From Thermomonas sp964481865 (lineage in GTDB: Bacteria; Pseudomonadota; Gammaproteobacteria; Xanthomonadales; Xanthomonadaceae), in assembly GCA_964481865.1 (NCBI GenBank), contig CAYZUG010000007.1:33532-97531 (forward strand): a stretch of 64,000 nt of DNA. The letters run 5' to 3'. How positions within the stretch are numbered: position 1 is the stretch's first letter; each line of letters begins with the position of its first letter. This document shows positions 17,153 through 27,081 of the stretch, one piece after another. Below the pieces are notes generated by a model, which was not told where the DNA came from, did no database searches, and saw only the letters and a program-made list of their open reading frames with translations. The translations under genes and the position numbers were made by a program.

Positions 17153-19402
17153 TCAGAAGTTGTAGCGTACCGACACATACCAGTTACGCGGCAGACCGTA
17201 ATACGCCGTCTGGATATTCCCCACGCTGGCAAATTCCTGACCATCAATCATGTAGCTCTTGTCAGTCAGGTTACGCACACCCGCACGCACTTGCCATGCA
17301 TATTGTGGCGAATCCCACACGCCATACAGCCCCACCAAGGTGTAGGTGGGCTGGCTCAACACATCACGGTTGTCCACTGACAGCCATGTGCGTGTGCGAT
17401 GCGAGACATCACCACCAATGCTCAACGTACCGTTGCCATTCAAGGAGATGCTGTGGTTCAGCGCGATACGTGCGGTGAACTCAGGCGAGAATGGCACGTG
17501 ATCGTGATTCAGGTTCGGATCGTAACCGGCATAGCTCGGGTCAAGACGGAAATCATCGAAACGATCGTACTTCGCATCCAGCCAGCTCAGCTGACCACTG
17601 ATGGATGTCGATGCACCCAGCATGGCGCTGCCTTCCAGCTCAATGCCCTTGATATCAAGCTCGGCGGCGTTCAGTACCGGGAAAGTCCCCACGTCTTGCG
17701 ATACACGTGCCTGGAAATCCTTGTACTGGCTGACAAACGCAGTCACACCACCACGGAAGCGCTGATCGCTTGAAACCGCTTTGATGCCGGTTTCATACGT
17801 CCACACAAACTCTGGATCGTACTTGGCATGCAGCACGTCATAGGCGGTATTGGCGCGCCCATTGAAGCCGCCGGACTTGAAGCCACGGTTGGCCGAGACA
17901 TACCACATCATGTTGTCGCTGAATTTCTTTTGCAAACTCACCGATGGTGTCACAGCAGTCCAGCTAGCCGATGTCAGAGGGAAAGGAACAGTTTCATTCA
18001 GGCCAGCAAACGGCGCACCCCAGAATGTGCTGGTAGTACGCTCATACTCTTTCTTATCTTTTGTCCAGCGCACACCGGCAGCCAGCGTCCATGTTGGCAC
18101 GAACTCCCAGTTCACATGCGCGAAAGCAGCCGTGCTGGTGGTGCTCAGATCATCTTCAATCGTGCGAAGGAAGTTGATGGGTGTACCCGCCAGTGCAAAC
18201 AAGTCATCTGCATAAGCTTCCTGATAAGAAGGCACGTTTTCACGCATCCAATAAGCACCAAACGTGGCGTGCAGATTGCTGCCGTTGTCATAGTGCAGCT
18301 GGAACTCCTGGCTGGTTTGGTCTTGATTCAGAGCCACCAAGACATCGCCCAGCTCATACTTCGATGCGTCGATATCAATATAGGAATTGGTTTGCAGCTT
18401 ACGGAATGCCGAAATACTCTTGAGCTGCCATGCCTGCGACAGATCCCATTCCATGGAAAGGGATACACCGCTGTGCTTCAACTTCTGTCCCTTACCTGGG
18501 GTGAATGAAGTTTCAGCGCTGTGATCCCACTTCCCTGTTTCACCCGGCTGCAACACCACCGTTCCAAGCGCAAGATCGGTTTGCCTGAGATCTGCCATTG
18601 GGCGCCCCATGGTCAGGTTGGCATCTTGCTTCATGTGATCAACAGAGAAGATCGCACGGAAAGTATCGCTTGGCTGGAATGCCAACTTCATGCGCACGGC
18701 GCGCGTGTCATCGTCATTGAAGTCAGGGCCGCCCGTACGGTTCTTCACATAGCCGTCATTGGTGATCAACGCACCCGCGATGCTGGCTGCCACAGTGTCA
18801 CTGAGCTTGCCTGAGGCATAGAAGCGACCTTCTGCACGCCCGTAATCACCGAATGTGGCTTCAACTGCACCACCTTCATGGTCAAAGGGGTTTTTGGTGT
18901 TCAGCTTGATCGCACCACCGGTGGAGTTTTTACCGTACAGCGTCCCCTGTGGGCCACGCAGCACTTCCACTTGGCTGATATCAAACAATGAGAACAATGC
19001 GCCATTGATGCGTGAGTAATACACGTCATCCACATACATGCCTACGCCTGGGTCGAAGGTTTGCAGCGCATCCGGCTGACCAACGCCACGAATGAACACG
19101 TTGACGCTATTGGATGAACCACGCCCTTGCACGATATTCATGTTCGGCACAGCGCCTTGCAGCCCTTCCACATTGCTGGCTTGCAAATCTTTGAGTTGGT
19201 CTTCACCAAATGCAGAAACGGCCACAGGAACATCCTGAATCGACTCAGCGCGGCGACGTGCTGTCACCGTCACGGCATCCAGTGTTTTTGCTTCCTGGCC
19301 TTCCGCCTGTGGTGCAGCTTCCTGCGCCATCACTGGCGCGCCGATCAAAAGCGAAACAGCCAATGCGCCGTGGATCGCCATGGTCAAATTCTTGCGCTTC
19401 AT
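17153..19402 (-). CDS. TonB-dependent outer-membrane receptor
   Basis: A 749-aa outer-membrane beta-barrel importer energised by TonB. A signal peptide (about 1-26, ending 'APVMAQ') is followed by a TonB box-like segment 'DAVTVTARRR' (42-51), a plug domain (about 55-165, with 'VEVLRGPQGTLYGKNSTGGAI'-type sequence), and a 22-strand barrel ending in the terminal Phe required for barrel assembly. The ribosome site AGGAGGGG is unusually strong. It is divergent from a GntP-type permease gene, so the two may form one outer-plus-inner membrane uptake route. The substrate is unknown. No iron box was found in front, so a siderophore role is not favoured. Confidence 0.92.
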   Translation of the reverse strand: MKRKNLTMAIHGALAVSLLIGAPVMAQEAAPQAEGQEAKTLDAVTVTARRRAESIQDVPVAVSAFGEDQLKDLQASNVEGLQGAVPNMNIVQGRGSSNSVNVFIRGVGQPDALQTFDPGVGMYVDDVYYSRINGALFSLFDISQVEVLRGPQGTLYGKNSTGGAIKLNTKNPFDHEGGAVEATFGDYGRAEGRFYASGKLSDTVAASIAGALITNDGYVKNRTGGPDFNDDDTRAVRMKLAFQPSDTFRAIFSVDHMKQDANLTMGRPMADLRQTDLALGTVVLQPGETGKWDHSAETSFTPGKGQKLKHSGVSLSMEWDLSQAWQLKSISAFRKLQTNSYIDIDASKYELGDVLVALNQDQTSQEFQLHYDNGSNLHATFGAYWMRENVPSYQEAYADDLFALAGTPINFLRTIEDDLSTTSTAAFAHVNWEFVPTWTLAAGVRWTKDKKEYERTTSTFWGAPFAGLNETVPFPLTSASWTAVTPSVSLQKKFSDNMMWYVSANRGFKSGGFNGRANTAYDVLHAKYDPEFVWTYETGIKAVSSDQRFRGGVTAFVSQYKDFQARVSQDVGTFPVLNAAELDIKGIELEGSAMLGASTSISGQLSWLDAKYDRFDDFRLDPSYAGYDPNLNHDHVPFSPEFTARIALNHSISLNGNGTLSIGGDVSHRTRTWLSVDNRDVLSQPTYTLVGLYGVWDSPQYAWQVRAGVRNLTDKSYMIDGQEFASVGNIQTAYYGLPRNWYVSVRYNF

Positions 19403-19562
19403 TTACCCCTCCTACGGGAACGTACAACGGGTGACAGGGAATTGCCACCAATGGCAGGCACGTTAAATGTTAATCACCCTTAACGGCATTGGACGTTCGG
19501 ACAATGGGCGTCCACGGCTGCAACCTTGACACTCGACCTCCAGATTCTGCTTGGGGTAAGCG
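19403..19562. promoter_or_regulatory. Divergent promoter region with inverted repeats
   Basis: The 160-bp gap between the receptor and permease genes holds two inverted repeats: TGCCA-4 nt-TGGCA (19443-19456) and CGTTAA-13 nt-TTAACG (19461-19485). They could be operator sites for a regulator controlling both genes. No regulator gene is adjacent and the promoter hexamers are not clear. Confidence 0.35.
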
Positions 19563-20966
19563 ATGTCATTTCTCATTGTGTTGGCTGCGTTGTGCTTTCT
19601 GATGCTTGTGGCCTACCGCGGCTATAGCGTCATTTTGTTCGCGCCTGTTGCCGCATTGGGCGCGGTATTGCTGACAGACCCCTCCTTGGTTGCCCCCATG
19701 TTCACCGGCTTGTTTATGGACAAGATGGTGGGCTTTTTGAAACTCTATTTCCCAGTATTTCTTCTGGGTGCAATTTTCGGCAAGGTCATTGAAATCTCAG
19801 GCTTTTCCAAAGCCATTGTGGGCGCCACGATCCGTATCGTAGGTGCGCAGCGTGCAATGCTGTCCATCGTCGCAGTGTGTGCATTACTGACTTATGGCGG
19901 CGTGTCATTGTTTGTGGTGGTGTTTGCGGTGTATCCATTTGCCGCCGAACTGTTCCGCCAAAGTGATATCCCCAAACGCCTTATTCCAGGCACGATTGCA
20001 CTTGGTGCGTTCACCTTCACCATGGATGCCCTGCCCGGCACACCGCAAATTCAGAACATCATCCCCACCACGTTTTTCGGAACCGATACATGGGCGGCTC
20101 CGGTGCTAGGCACGCTGGGTGGCATTTTCATTCTGATTATTGGCCTGATGTATCTGGAATGGCGACGCCGCGTTGCGGCGCGTAATGGCGAAGGCTATGG
20201 CGACCCCAACACCTTGATGAATGAACCAGCTGCATTCACCGGTGAACGTCTTGCTAACCCTGTGATTGCCCTGCTTCCTTTGCTGATGGTGGGGATTGTC
20301 AACAAACTGCTGACCTTGTGGCTGCCGCACCATTACGGCGAAAGTGCCAGCTTCATTCCTGCGGTCATCGGCAACCCGGCACCTGTTGTACAGGAAGTGT
20401 CTAAAGTGGTCGCCATCTGGGCAGTTGAAGGGGCTTTGCTGGCGGGTATTCTGTGTGTCCTCGCTTTTGCATGGAAGCCGGTGACTGCCAGTTTCGCCGA
20501 AGGCAGTAAATCAGCGATTGGCGGCGCACTTCTTGCCGGTATGAATACTGCGTCTGAATATGGCTTTGGCGCTGTCATTGCCGCATTACCCGGTTTTCTT
20601 GTGGTGGCCAATGCACTGGGCAGCATCCCCAACCCATTGGTCAACGAAGCCGTTACCGTCACCGCCCTCGCGGGGATTACCGGCAGTGCTTCGGGTGGCA
20701 TGAGTATTGCGCTGGCAGCCATGGCAGACACGTTCATCACCAATGCCAATGCGGTAGGCATCCCGATGGATGTGCTGCACCGTGTCGCGTCAATGGCCTC
20801 AGGGGGAATGGATACCCTGCCGCATAACGGTGCTGTCATCACCTTGCTGGCAGTCACCGGACTGACGCATCGCCAAGCCTATAAGGACATCTTCGCCGTG
20901 ACCTGCATCAAAACCATGGCGGTGTTTGTGATTATCGGTCTGTATTACACCTTCGGCTGGGTCTGA
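19563..20966 (+). CDS. GntP-family permease (hydroxy acid / gluconate type)
   Basis: A 467-aa inner-membrane protein with about 12-13 hydrophobic helices. Conserved blocks are 'LLTYGGVSLFVVVFAVYPFA' (about 104-123), 'GTIALGAFTFTMDALPGTPQIQN' (about 143-165) and 'GGMDTLPHNGA' (about 415-425). These fit the GntP/ion-transporter superfamily, whose members import gluconate, hydroxybutyrate and similar carboxylates with protons. The start has GGGGTAAGCG upstream. It is divergent from the TonB-dependent receptor and followed 31 bp later by dinB. The substrate cannot be named from sequence. Confidence 0.82.
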   Translation: MSFLIVLAALCFLMLVAYRGYSVILFAPVAALGAVLLTDPSLVAPMFTGLFMDKMVGFLKLYFPVFLLGAIFGKVIEISGFSKAIVGATIRIVGAQRAMLSIVAVCALLTYGGVSLFVVVFAVYPFAAELFRQSDIPKRLIPGTIALGAFTFTMDALPGTPQIQNIIPTTFFGTDTWAAPVLGTLGGIFILIIGLMYLEWRRRVAARNGEGYGDPNTLMNEPAAFTGERLANPVIALLPLLMVGIVNKLLTLWLPHHYGESASFIPAVIGNPAPVVQEVSKVVAIWAVEGALLAGILCVLAFAWKPVTASFAEGSKSAIGGALLAGMNTASEYGFGAVIAALPGFLVVANALGSIPNPLVNEAVTVTALAGITGSASGGMSIALAAMADTFITNANAVGIPMDVLHRVASMASGGMDTLPHNGAVITLLAVTGLTHRQAYKDIFAVTCIKTMAVFVIIGLYYTFGWV

Positions 20967-20997
20967 CACCTGTTTATATCGCCGATACACTGATGCG

Positions 20998-22086
20998 GTG
21001 AACGCCGCGCAACGCAAAATCATCCACGTGGACATGGACGCATTTTATGCGTCCGTGGAACAACACGACGCCCCGCAGTTGCAGGGAAGGCCGGTGGTTG
21101 TGGCATGGAAAGGCGCACGCTCCGTGGTCTGTGCCGCCAGCTATGAAGCCCGTCGTTTTGGTGTGCGCTCTGCCATGCCAGCTTTGCGTGCCGAACGCCT
21201 ATGCCCGGATGCAGTGTTCGTACCACCGGATTTCATGCGTTACAAAGCTGTTTCACGGCAGATTCGGGATATTTTCTCGCGCTACACCGATAGGATTGAA
21301 CCACTTTCGCTGGATGAAGCGTATCTGGATGTCACCCAGCCTAAACGTGATCTGGGAAGTGCCACAGCGATTGCCCATGAGATCCGTGCAGCTATTTTCG
21401 AAGAAACCCAGCTCACTGCCTCGGCTGGCATTGCCCCTAACAAGTTCCTGGCAAAAATCGCCAGTGACTGGAATAAACCCAACGGGCAATATGTCATCAA
21501 GCCGCATCAAATCGATGGTTTCCTTGCCCCCCTTGCAGTAGGACGCCTGCCCGGTGTTGGCAAGGTAATGGAGCGCAAACTGGCCGCATTAGGTATCCAC
21601 ACCTGCACGGATTTGCGGCAGACCGATGCAACACAACTGGAAGCACATTTCGGCCGCTGGGGGCAACGCCTTTTTGAACTGGCACATGGTGTTGATACAC
21701 GCGAGGTGCAAAGTGAACGCCCACTGCAACAAATCTCGAACGAAGATACATTCGCAACCGACTTGCCGCTGGAGGCACTGACGCCTGCCATCCAGCGCTT
21801 GGCGCTTGATACGTGGAACGACTACGCCCGCGCATGGCAGCGTCGTCCCGGGCGCATTGCCCGTACTGTTGTGCTGAAACTGAAAACAGCCGAGTTTCAG
21901 ACCCTTACCCGCAGTCTGACTGCCACAGAGCCCCCCAGCAGTGCCGATAGTCTGATACAGACTGCACTGCAGTTACGCCAGCGTGTACAGCTTGCACCAA
22001 CAACGCTGTACCGCTTGGTGGGTGTGGGGCTTTCTGGTTTTGTTGATGCCCATGAGCAACCGATTCAACACGCATTATTCACCTGA
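20998..22086 (+). CDS. dinB: DNA polymerase IV (translesion Y-family polymerase)
   Basis: An error-prone polymerase that bypasses damaged template bases. The 362 aa start at a GTG, with metal ligand D12 in 'IIHVDMDAFYASVE' and D106/E107 in 'SLDEAYLDVT'. The thumb HhH region 'LPGVGKVMERKLAALGI' lies at about 183-199, followed by a little-finger domain. The usual C-terminal beta-clamp motif is not obvious in the last residues. No LexA box was recognised within the 31 bp after the permease gene, so it may be read through from upstream or have a promoter inside it. Confidence 0.95.
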   Translation: MNAAQRKIIHVDMDAFYASVEQHDAPQLQGRPVVVAWKGARSVVCAASYEARRFGVRSAMPALRAERLCPDAVFVPPDFMRYKAVSRQIRDIFSRYTDRIEPLSLDEAYLDVTQPKRDLGSATAIAHEIRAAIFEETQLTASAGIAPNKFLAKIASDWNKPNGQYVIKPHQIDGFLAPLAVGRLPGVGKVMERKLAALGIHTCTDLRQTDATQLEAHFGRWGQRLFELAHGVDTREVQSERPLQQISNEDTFATDLPLEALTPAIQRLALDTWNDYARAWQRRPGRIARTVVLKLKTAEFQTLTRSLTATEPPSSADSLIQTALQLRQRVQLAPTTLYRLVGVGLSGFVDAHEQPIQHALFT

Positions 22087-22140
22087 CGCGTCACTTCGCA
22101 TACGCTTGCTGCATCACCCGCCCATCATGCCACTGCATCC

Positions 22141-23415
22141 ATGTCTTCCATGTCATTGACCCGGCAGCAACGCAAAACTCTGGCACTTTCGTCACTTGGT
22201 GGCGCACTGGAATTTTACGATTTCGTCATTTATGTGTTTTTCGCCACCACCATGGGGGCATTGTTTTTTCCTTCCGACATGCCGGAATGGCTGAAACTGG
22301 TACAAACCTTCGGCATCTTTGCTGCAGGTTATTTGGCGCGCCCACTTGGCGGTATTTTGATGGCGCATTTTGGTGATCTTTCCGGCCGCAAGCGCATGTT
22401 CATGCTCAGTATTTTGCTGATGGCCATCCCCACACTACTGATGGGGCTGCTGCCAACATATGCGCAAATCGGTATCTGGGCGCCTTTGTTACTCCTACTC
22501 CTGCGCATCATGCAGGGCGCTGCGATTGGTGGCGAAGCCCCCGGTGCCTGGGTGTTTGTCAGTGAGCATGTTGCGCCACGTCATCGCACATTTGCATGCG
22601 GCGCACTTTCGCTGGGGCTGCTTGCTGGCATCTTGCTTGGCTCTTTGGTTGCGCGTGCCGTCAATGCCGTTTTTGATGAAACGCAGCTCATGACTTGGGG
22701 CTGGCGTTTGCCTTTCGTTCTGGGTGGTTTGTTTGGTGCCATTGCCATGGTGTTGCGCCGCCAGCTGCGTGAAACACCGGTTTTTGCAGAGCTCCAGCAA
22801 CACCAAGCACTTTCCCGCACCGTCCCGCTCAAAGCTGTCTTGCATGCACATAAAACCGCTGTCCTGTTGGGCATGCTGCTGACATGGCTGCTCACCGCTG
22901 CCGTGGTCGTTGTCATTTTGATGATGCCCACCTTTCTGCAAGGCATGGGTGTTTCCCGTGATGCTGCCTTGGCAGGCAACGCCATCGCAATTGTTGCGGC
23001 GATGGCCGCCAATCTGATTGCCGGCATGCTGGCTGACCGCTTTGGTGCAGGTCGCCTTTTAGCCATCTGGAGCCTGCTACTCGGCACGGCTTTTTTCTTC
23101 TTCTACACCCAAGCGCATGCAGGTCATTACTCACAACTGCTGTATGCCCTTGCCGGAAGCGCGGTTGGCATTACCGCCATGATTCCCGCCATTGCGTTGA
23201 GTCAATTTCCCGCGTCGATTCGTTTTTCCGGGCTCTCGTTTTCCTACAATGTTGCCTATGCCATCGCCGGTGGCTTAACACCAGTGCTGCTGAGTCTTGC
23301 CATGAAAGATCACAGCATCGCACCGGTGTATTACATCAGTGCGATGGCTGTATTAGGTATTGTGCTGGGGCTTTATGTAGAACGCATTTCGCCTGCTGAA
23401 TCTGGCAAACACTGA
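22141..23415 (+). CDS. MFS transporter of the metabolite:H+ symporter (MHS) family
   Basis: A 424-aa, 12-helix inner-membrane transporter. The N-terminus 'LGGALEFYDFVIYVFFATTMG' and the loop 'AGYLARPLGGILMAHFGDLSGRKRMF' carry the MHS hallmarks seen in ProP, ShiA and KgtP. 'GEAPGAWVFVSEHV' is the fifth-helix motif. The substrate is probably an organic acid, betaine or similar osmolyte, but the sequence does not say which. The stop is three bases from the convergent phosphatase-like gene. A Met three codons in is an equally good start. Confidence 0.85.
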   Translation: MSSMSLTRQQRKTLALSSLGGALEFYDFVIYVFFATTMGALFFPSDMPEWLKLVQTFGIFAAGYLARPLGGILMAHFGDLSGRKRMFMLSILLMAIPTLLMGLLPTYAQIGIWAPLLLLLLRIMQGAAIGGEAPGAWVFVSEHVAPRHRTFACGALSLGLLAGILLGSLVARAVNAVFDETQLMTWGWRLPFVLGGLFGAIAMVLRRQLRETPVFAELQQHQALSRTVPLKAVLHAHKTAVLLGMLLTWLLTAAVVVVILMMPTFLQGMGVSRDAALAGNAIAIVAAMAANLIAGMLADRFGAGRLLAIWSLLLGTAFFFFYTQAHAGHYSQLLYALAGSAVGITAMIPAIALSQFPASIRFSGLSFSYNVAYAIAGGLTPVLLSLAMKDHSIAPVYYISAMAVLGIVLGLYVERISPAESGKH

Positions 23416-23418
23416 CGC

Positions 23419-24543
23419 TTATTGATGCTGCAATGTGTGCTGCACAGGTTCCGCCGCGTGTGGCTCGATCTTGCGAAAATCCAAGCCCAATACCGCCGCA
23501 ATGGTGCTGGCAATCTGCGCCTGTTTGAGTGCAGGTACGTTTTGCAGCTCACCGCGTTGTTGCTGCCCCATGCCCGCCATGGCTAACCAGACATCCTGCG
23601 CACCTTCCACCTGCGGCCCATGATCGCTCCAGTCGGCTGGCAAACGCCCACGCCCATGATCTGTTGCAACCAAAAGCACGGTGTTATCGCGGTATTCCGG
23701 CTGTGACTGCAACCATGTCCAGAGATCACGCAGAAATGTGTCTGCCAACGCCAGTGCTTCTAATGTGTCGATATAGCGACCCGCATGGGCCCATTCATCG
23801 GTGTCGCCCAAACCGACATACAGCACACGCGGGCGCTCACGTTCCAGATAGCGCAAGGCAAATGCCATGGTGAATGCATCGAAGCGTTCTTCACGCCATG
23901 TGCGTGCCTGCGACTGCATCACACTTAACTGTTGCGTGAGCGCATCGCTATCTGCAAACGGCATGAACCCGGCATTGATGGTGATACTTCCCGGCACATG
24001 CTCGGGAATCTTTGCAAAACGATCCCATGATCCGAATGCAGCTACTTTTTCCTTGGGAAGCTGTAACCGCTCACGCGCAAACTCCAGAACAGTAGGGTGT
24101 GGGTTTTGAATCGCATCGTTACTGGTCACCGTTGTATCGCGCGGCACGCCTGTGAGCAGCTCGGCATACCCCGGATAAGAGAAACGCATGCGGTTACTCA
24201 ACTGCACATGACTGCCTAATGCGGCATGACCTGCCACCCAGCCATGCTCACGCATCAATGTTCCCCAGAAAAACGGCATCAGTTTTTCACGCCGTTGTAC
24301 TGCAGTTTCAGCACGCCATGGGTCAAACTGCACAGGCGTTGACTGCCCTTTTTCCACCATGGATTGCACAACCGTTTCATCCATGCCAGAAAAAATTTCC
24401 TGTACACGCACGCCATCCAGCGTCACCACCACAATATTGGGTTCAGGCGGTGCAGCAAACGCATGACAGGCCAGCGTGGCAAGCACGAGTGCAACTCCAT
24501 ACTTACGGCTTGTTGTTTTTATCGTCATTGGATGATTCAACAT
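23419..24543 (-). CDS. Exported alkaline-phosphatase-superfamily protein
   Basis: About 374 aa with an N-terminal signal peptide ending 'LACHAFA'. The mature start 'EPNIVVVTLDGVRVQEIFSG' carries the metal-binding Asp of the alkaline phosphatase/sulfatase fold. The C-terminal metal sites are 'YVGLGDTDEWAHAGRY' and 'VLLVATDHGRG'. The fold suggests a phosphatase, phosphodiesterase or phosphoglycerate-mutase-like hydrolase in the periplasm. The nucleophile Thr/Ser position is probably in 'RFSYPGYAELLTG' (about 120-132). An ATG at 24528 is an alternative start, and the frame is open to 24576. TTGACA just upstream suggests transcription begins near 24550. Confidence 0.75.
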   Translation of the reverse strand: MLNHPMTIKTTSRKYGVALVLATLACHAFAAPPEPNIVVVTLDGVRVQEIFSGMDETVVQSMVEKGQSTPVQFDPWRAETAVQRREKLMPFFWGTLMREHGWVAGHAALGSHVQLSNRMRFSYPGYAELLTGVPRDTTVTSNDAIQNPHPTVLEFARERLQLPKEKVAAFGSWDRFAKIPEHVPGSITINAGFMPFADSDALTQQLSVMQSQARTWREERFDAFTMAFALRYLERERPRVLYVGLGDTDEWAHAGRYIDTLEALALADTFLRDLWTWLQSQPEYRDNTVLLVATDHGRGRLPADWSDHGPQVEGAQDVWLAMAGMGQQQRGELQNVPALKQAQIASTIAAVLGLDFRKIEPHAAEPVQHTLQHQ

Positions 24544-24652
24544 TGTGTTATTCGAGCTGCACGCTGTTACAAACATGCGCTGCTGTCAAGAGTGACCTTG
24601 CCAGGCAAGACGGCGACAATAGATGGTTTCGCATAGTTTGAATCCGAATCCA

Positions 24653-26989
24653 ATGACCGATGTTTCCCCCGCCCTCGCCCGCAAGATTGCTGCCACCATC
24701 GCTGAAGAAATCAGCGCACAGACTGCACAAGTGCAGGCGGCGATTGGCCTGTTGGACGAAGGCGCAACCGTGCCCTTCATCGCCCGCTACCGTAAAGAAG
24801 TCACCGGCGGATTAGACGACACCCAACTGCGCAATCTGGAAACCCGCCTGACATATCTGCGTGAGATGGAAGACCGGCGTGCGGTGATCCTGTCCAGCAT
24901 TGCCGAGCAAGGCAAACTCACCGACGAACTACGCGCCGACATTGACGCTGCTGATAGCAAATCCCGGCTGGAAGACCTCTACCTGCCGTATAAGCAAAAA
25001 CGCCGCACACGCGCACAAATCGCCCGCGAAGCTGGGCTGGAACCACTCGCCGATGCTCTGCTGACCGACCCGACGCTTGTACCAGAAACAGTTGCTGCTG
25101 ATTTTGTCGATGCTGAAAAAGGCGTGGCGGATACCAAGGCGGCACTGGAAGGCGCACGGGCAATCCTGATTGAGCGCTGGGGCGAAGACGCCACGCTACT
25201 CGGTGAGTTACGCGAATACCTGTCACGCGAAGGTCAAATTCGCGCCAAGGTGCTGGAAGGCAAAGAACTGGCTGGCGAAAAATTCCGTGACTATTTCGAC
25301 CACGTCGAACTGCTGGCAAAAATCCCCTCGCACCGAATGCTGGCGCTGTTACGTGGTCGGCGCGAAGAGTTCTTGCAACTTGACCTTGACCCCAGCAGCG
25401 ACGCCGAAGCAGGTCACCAATACTGCGAAGGCAGAATCGCGCTCCATGCGGGTATCGACGACCGTGGTCGCGCTGCCGATGCATGGCTGCGCAATGCAGT
25501 GCGCTTGGCGTGGCGAGCAAAGATACATACCCATCTTTTGCTGGACCTGTTCAATCAGGCGCGTGAAAAAGCCGAAGGTGAAGCCATCGCCGTGTTTGGT
25601 GACAACTTAAAAGACCTGTTGTTAGCCGCACCCGCCGGTCCGAAAGCAGTCCTCGGCCTTGACCCTGGCCTGCGTACCGGCGTGAAAGTAGCGGTTGTGG
25701 ATGCCACCGGGAAACTGGTCGCCACCGAGACCATCTACCCACACGAGCCCAAACGCCAATGGGATCAAAGCCTGCTGACGCTGCGCAAACTTTGCCTTGC
25801 CCATAACGTCCAGCTGATTGCGATTGGCAACGGCACTGCCAGCCGCGAAACCGACAAGCTTGCCAGTGATCTGCTCAAACTTGTTCCCGAGTTGAAAGCG
25901 CAGAAGCTTGTTGTGAGCGAGGCAGGTGCTTCGGTGTATTCGGCATCGGAACTGGCCGCAAAAGAGTTTCCGAATCTCGATGTATCGCTGCGTGGCGCAG
26001 TGTCGATTGCCCGCCGCCTGCAAGACCCGCTGGCCGAACTGGTGAAGATCGAGCCGAAAGCCATCGGCGTTGGTCAGTACCAACATGACGTTGATCAATA
26101 CCGCCTCGCCCGCGCACTGGATGCCAAAGTGGAAGACTGCGTGAACGCCGTTGGTGTGGACGTCAACACCGCTTCCGGTGCATTGCTGGCGCGGGTATCG
26201 GGGCTGTCTGCCACGGTGGCCGAAAATATCGTTGCCCACCGCGATACCAACGGTGCATTCAAGAGCCGCAAAGCGCTGCTGAAAGTGCCACGTCTGGGTG
26301 AAAAAACCTTTGAGCAATGCGCTGGCTTTCTGCGCATCATGGATGGTGAACAACCACTGGATGCCTCCTCTGTACACCCGGAGGCCTACCCGGTCGTAGA
26401 GCGCATCCTTGCTGCTGGCGGCAAGCAGGTGAAACAGATCATCGGTGATACCAGCTTCCTGCGCTCACTGAAACCCACGCAGTTCACTGACGAGCGCTTC
26501 GGCGAACCAACAGTGCGTGACATCCTGAAAGAACTGGAAAAACCCGGCCGTGACCCGCGCCCAGAGTTCAAGGCTGCGCAATTCGCGGATGGTGTGGAAG
26601 ACATCAAAGACCTCAAGCCCGGCATGGTGCTGGAAGGCGTGGTCAGCAACGTCGCCGCCTTCGGTGCATTCGTTGATATCGGCGTGCATCAGGACGGCCT
26701 GATTCATATCTCCGCATTAGCCGATCGCTACGTCAAAGACCCACGTGAAGTGGTCAAGGCGGGCGATATCGTCAAAGTGAAAGTGCTGGAAGTGGATGTG
26801 GCACGCAAGCGCATCGCGCTGACTCGCCGTATGGATGACGCAGTGGCTGACGCACAGGCGGATGCACGCAGCTCACATCGTGATCACCGTGGCCATCGCC
26901 CAACACCCAAAGCCATGCAAGCCGCACAGCAAAAAGCCCCCTTCAACAGCGCGATGGCGGATGCACTGAAAGGGCTGCGACGCAGCTAA
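24653..26989 (+). CDS. tex: Tex family RNA-binding transcription accessory protein
   Basis: A cytoplasmic S1-domain protein related to eukaryotic Spt6, thought to act in transcription and stress responses. It is 778 aa from the ATG at 24653, against about 770-780 for the family. An in-frame ATG ten codons upstream looks spurious. The order is an N-terminal helical Tex domain with 'GATVPFIARYRKEVTGGLDD', a YqgF/RNase H-like domain ('LGLDPGLRTGVKVAVVD', about 330-346), HhH repeats ('VNTASGALLARVSGL...'), and a C-terminal S1 domain (about 650-720, 'GMVLEGVVSNVAAFGAFVDIG'). Confidence 0.95.
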   Translation: MTDVSPALARKIAATIAEEISAQTAQVQAAIGLLDEGATVPFIARYRKEVTGGLDDTQLRNLETRLTYLREMEDRRAVILSSIAEQGKLTDELRADIDAADSKSRLEDLYLPYKQKRRTRAQIAREAGLEPLADALLTDPTLVPETVAADFVDAEKGVADTKAALEGARAILIERWGEDATLLGELREYLSREGQIRAKVLEGKELAGEKFRDYFDHVELLAKIPSHRMLALLRGRREEFLQLDLDPSSDAEAGHQYCEGRIALHAGIDDRGRAADAWLRNAVRLAWRAKIHTHLLLDLFNQAREKAEGEAIAVFGDNLKDLLLAAPAGPKAVLGLDPGLRTGVKVAVVDATGKLVATETIYPHEPKRQWDQSLLTLRKLCLAHNVQLIAIGNGTASRETDKLASDLLKLVPELKAQKLVVSEAGASVYSASELAAKEFPNLDVSLRGAVSIARRLQDPLAELVKIEPKAIGVGQYQHDVDQYRLARALDAKVEDCVNAVGVDVNTASGALLARVSGLSATVAENIVAHRDTNGAFKSRKALLKVPRLGEKTFEQCAGFLRIMDGEQPLDASSVHPEAYPVVERILAAGGKQVKQIIGDTSFLRSLKPTQFTDERFGEPTVRDILKELEKPGRDPRPEFKAAQFADGVEDIKDLKPGMVLEGVVSNVAAFGAFVDIGVHQDGLIHISALADRYVKDPREVVKAGDIVKVKVLEVDVARKRIALTRRMDDAVADAQADARSSHRDHRGHRPTPKAMQAAQQKAPFNSAMADALKGLRRS

Positions 26990-27021
26990 GCCTGCGCAGT
27001 CTTTTCATCGTACTTGCACGC

Positions 27022-27044
27022 AATGCCCAGTCAGTCTGGGCATT
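27022..27044. terminator. Hairpin after tex
   Basis: A 9-bp stem (27022-27030 with 27036-27044) with a 5-nt loop, 32 bp after tex and upstream of the convergent MscS-like gene. The right arm is repeated: TGGGCATT occurs again at 27047 and 27061 inside a 14-bp tandem repeat. There is no T-run. Confidence 0.5.
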
Positions 27045-27081
27045 GTTGGGCATTACTTAGTGGGCATTACTTATGGGTGCA

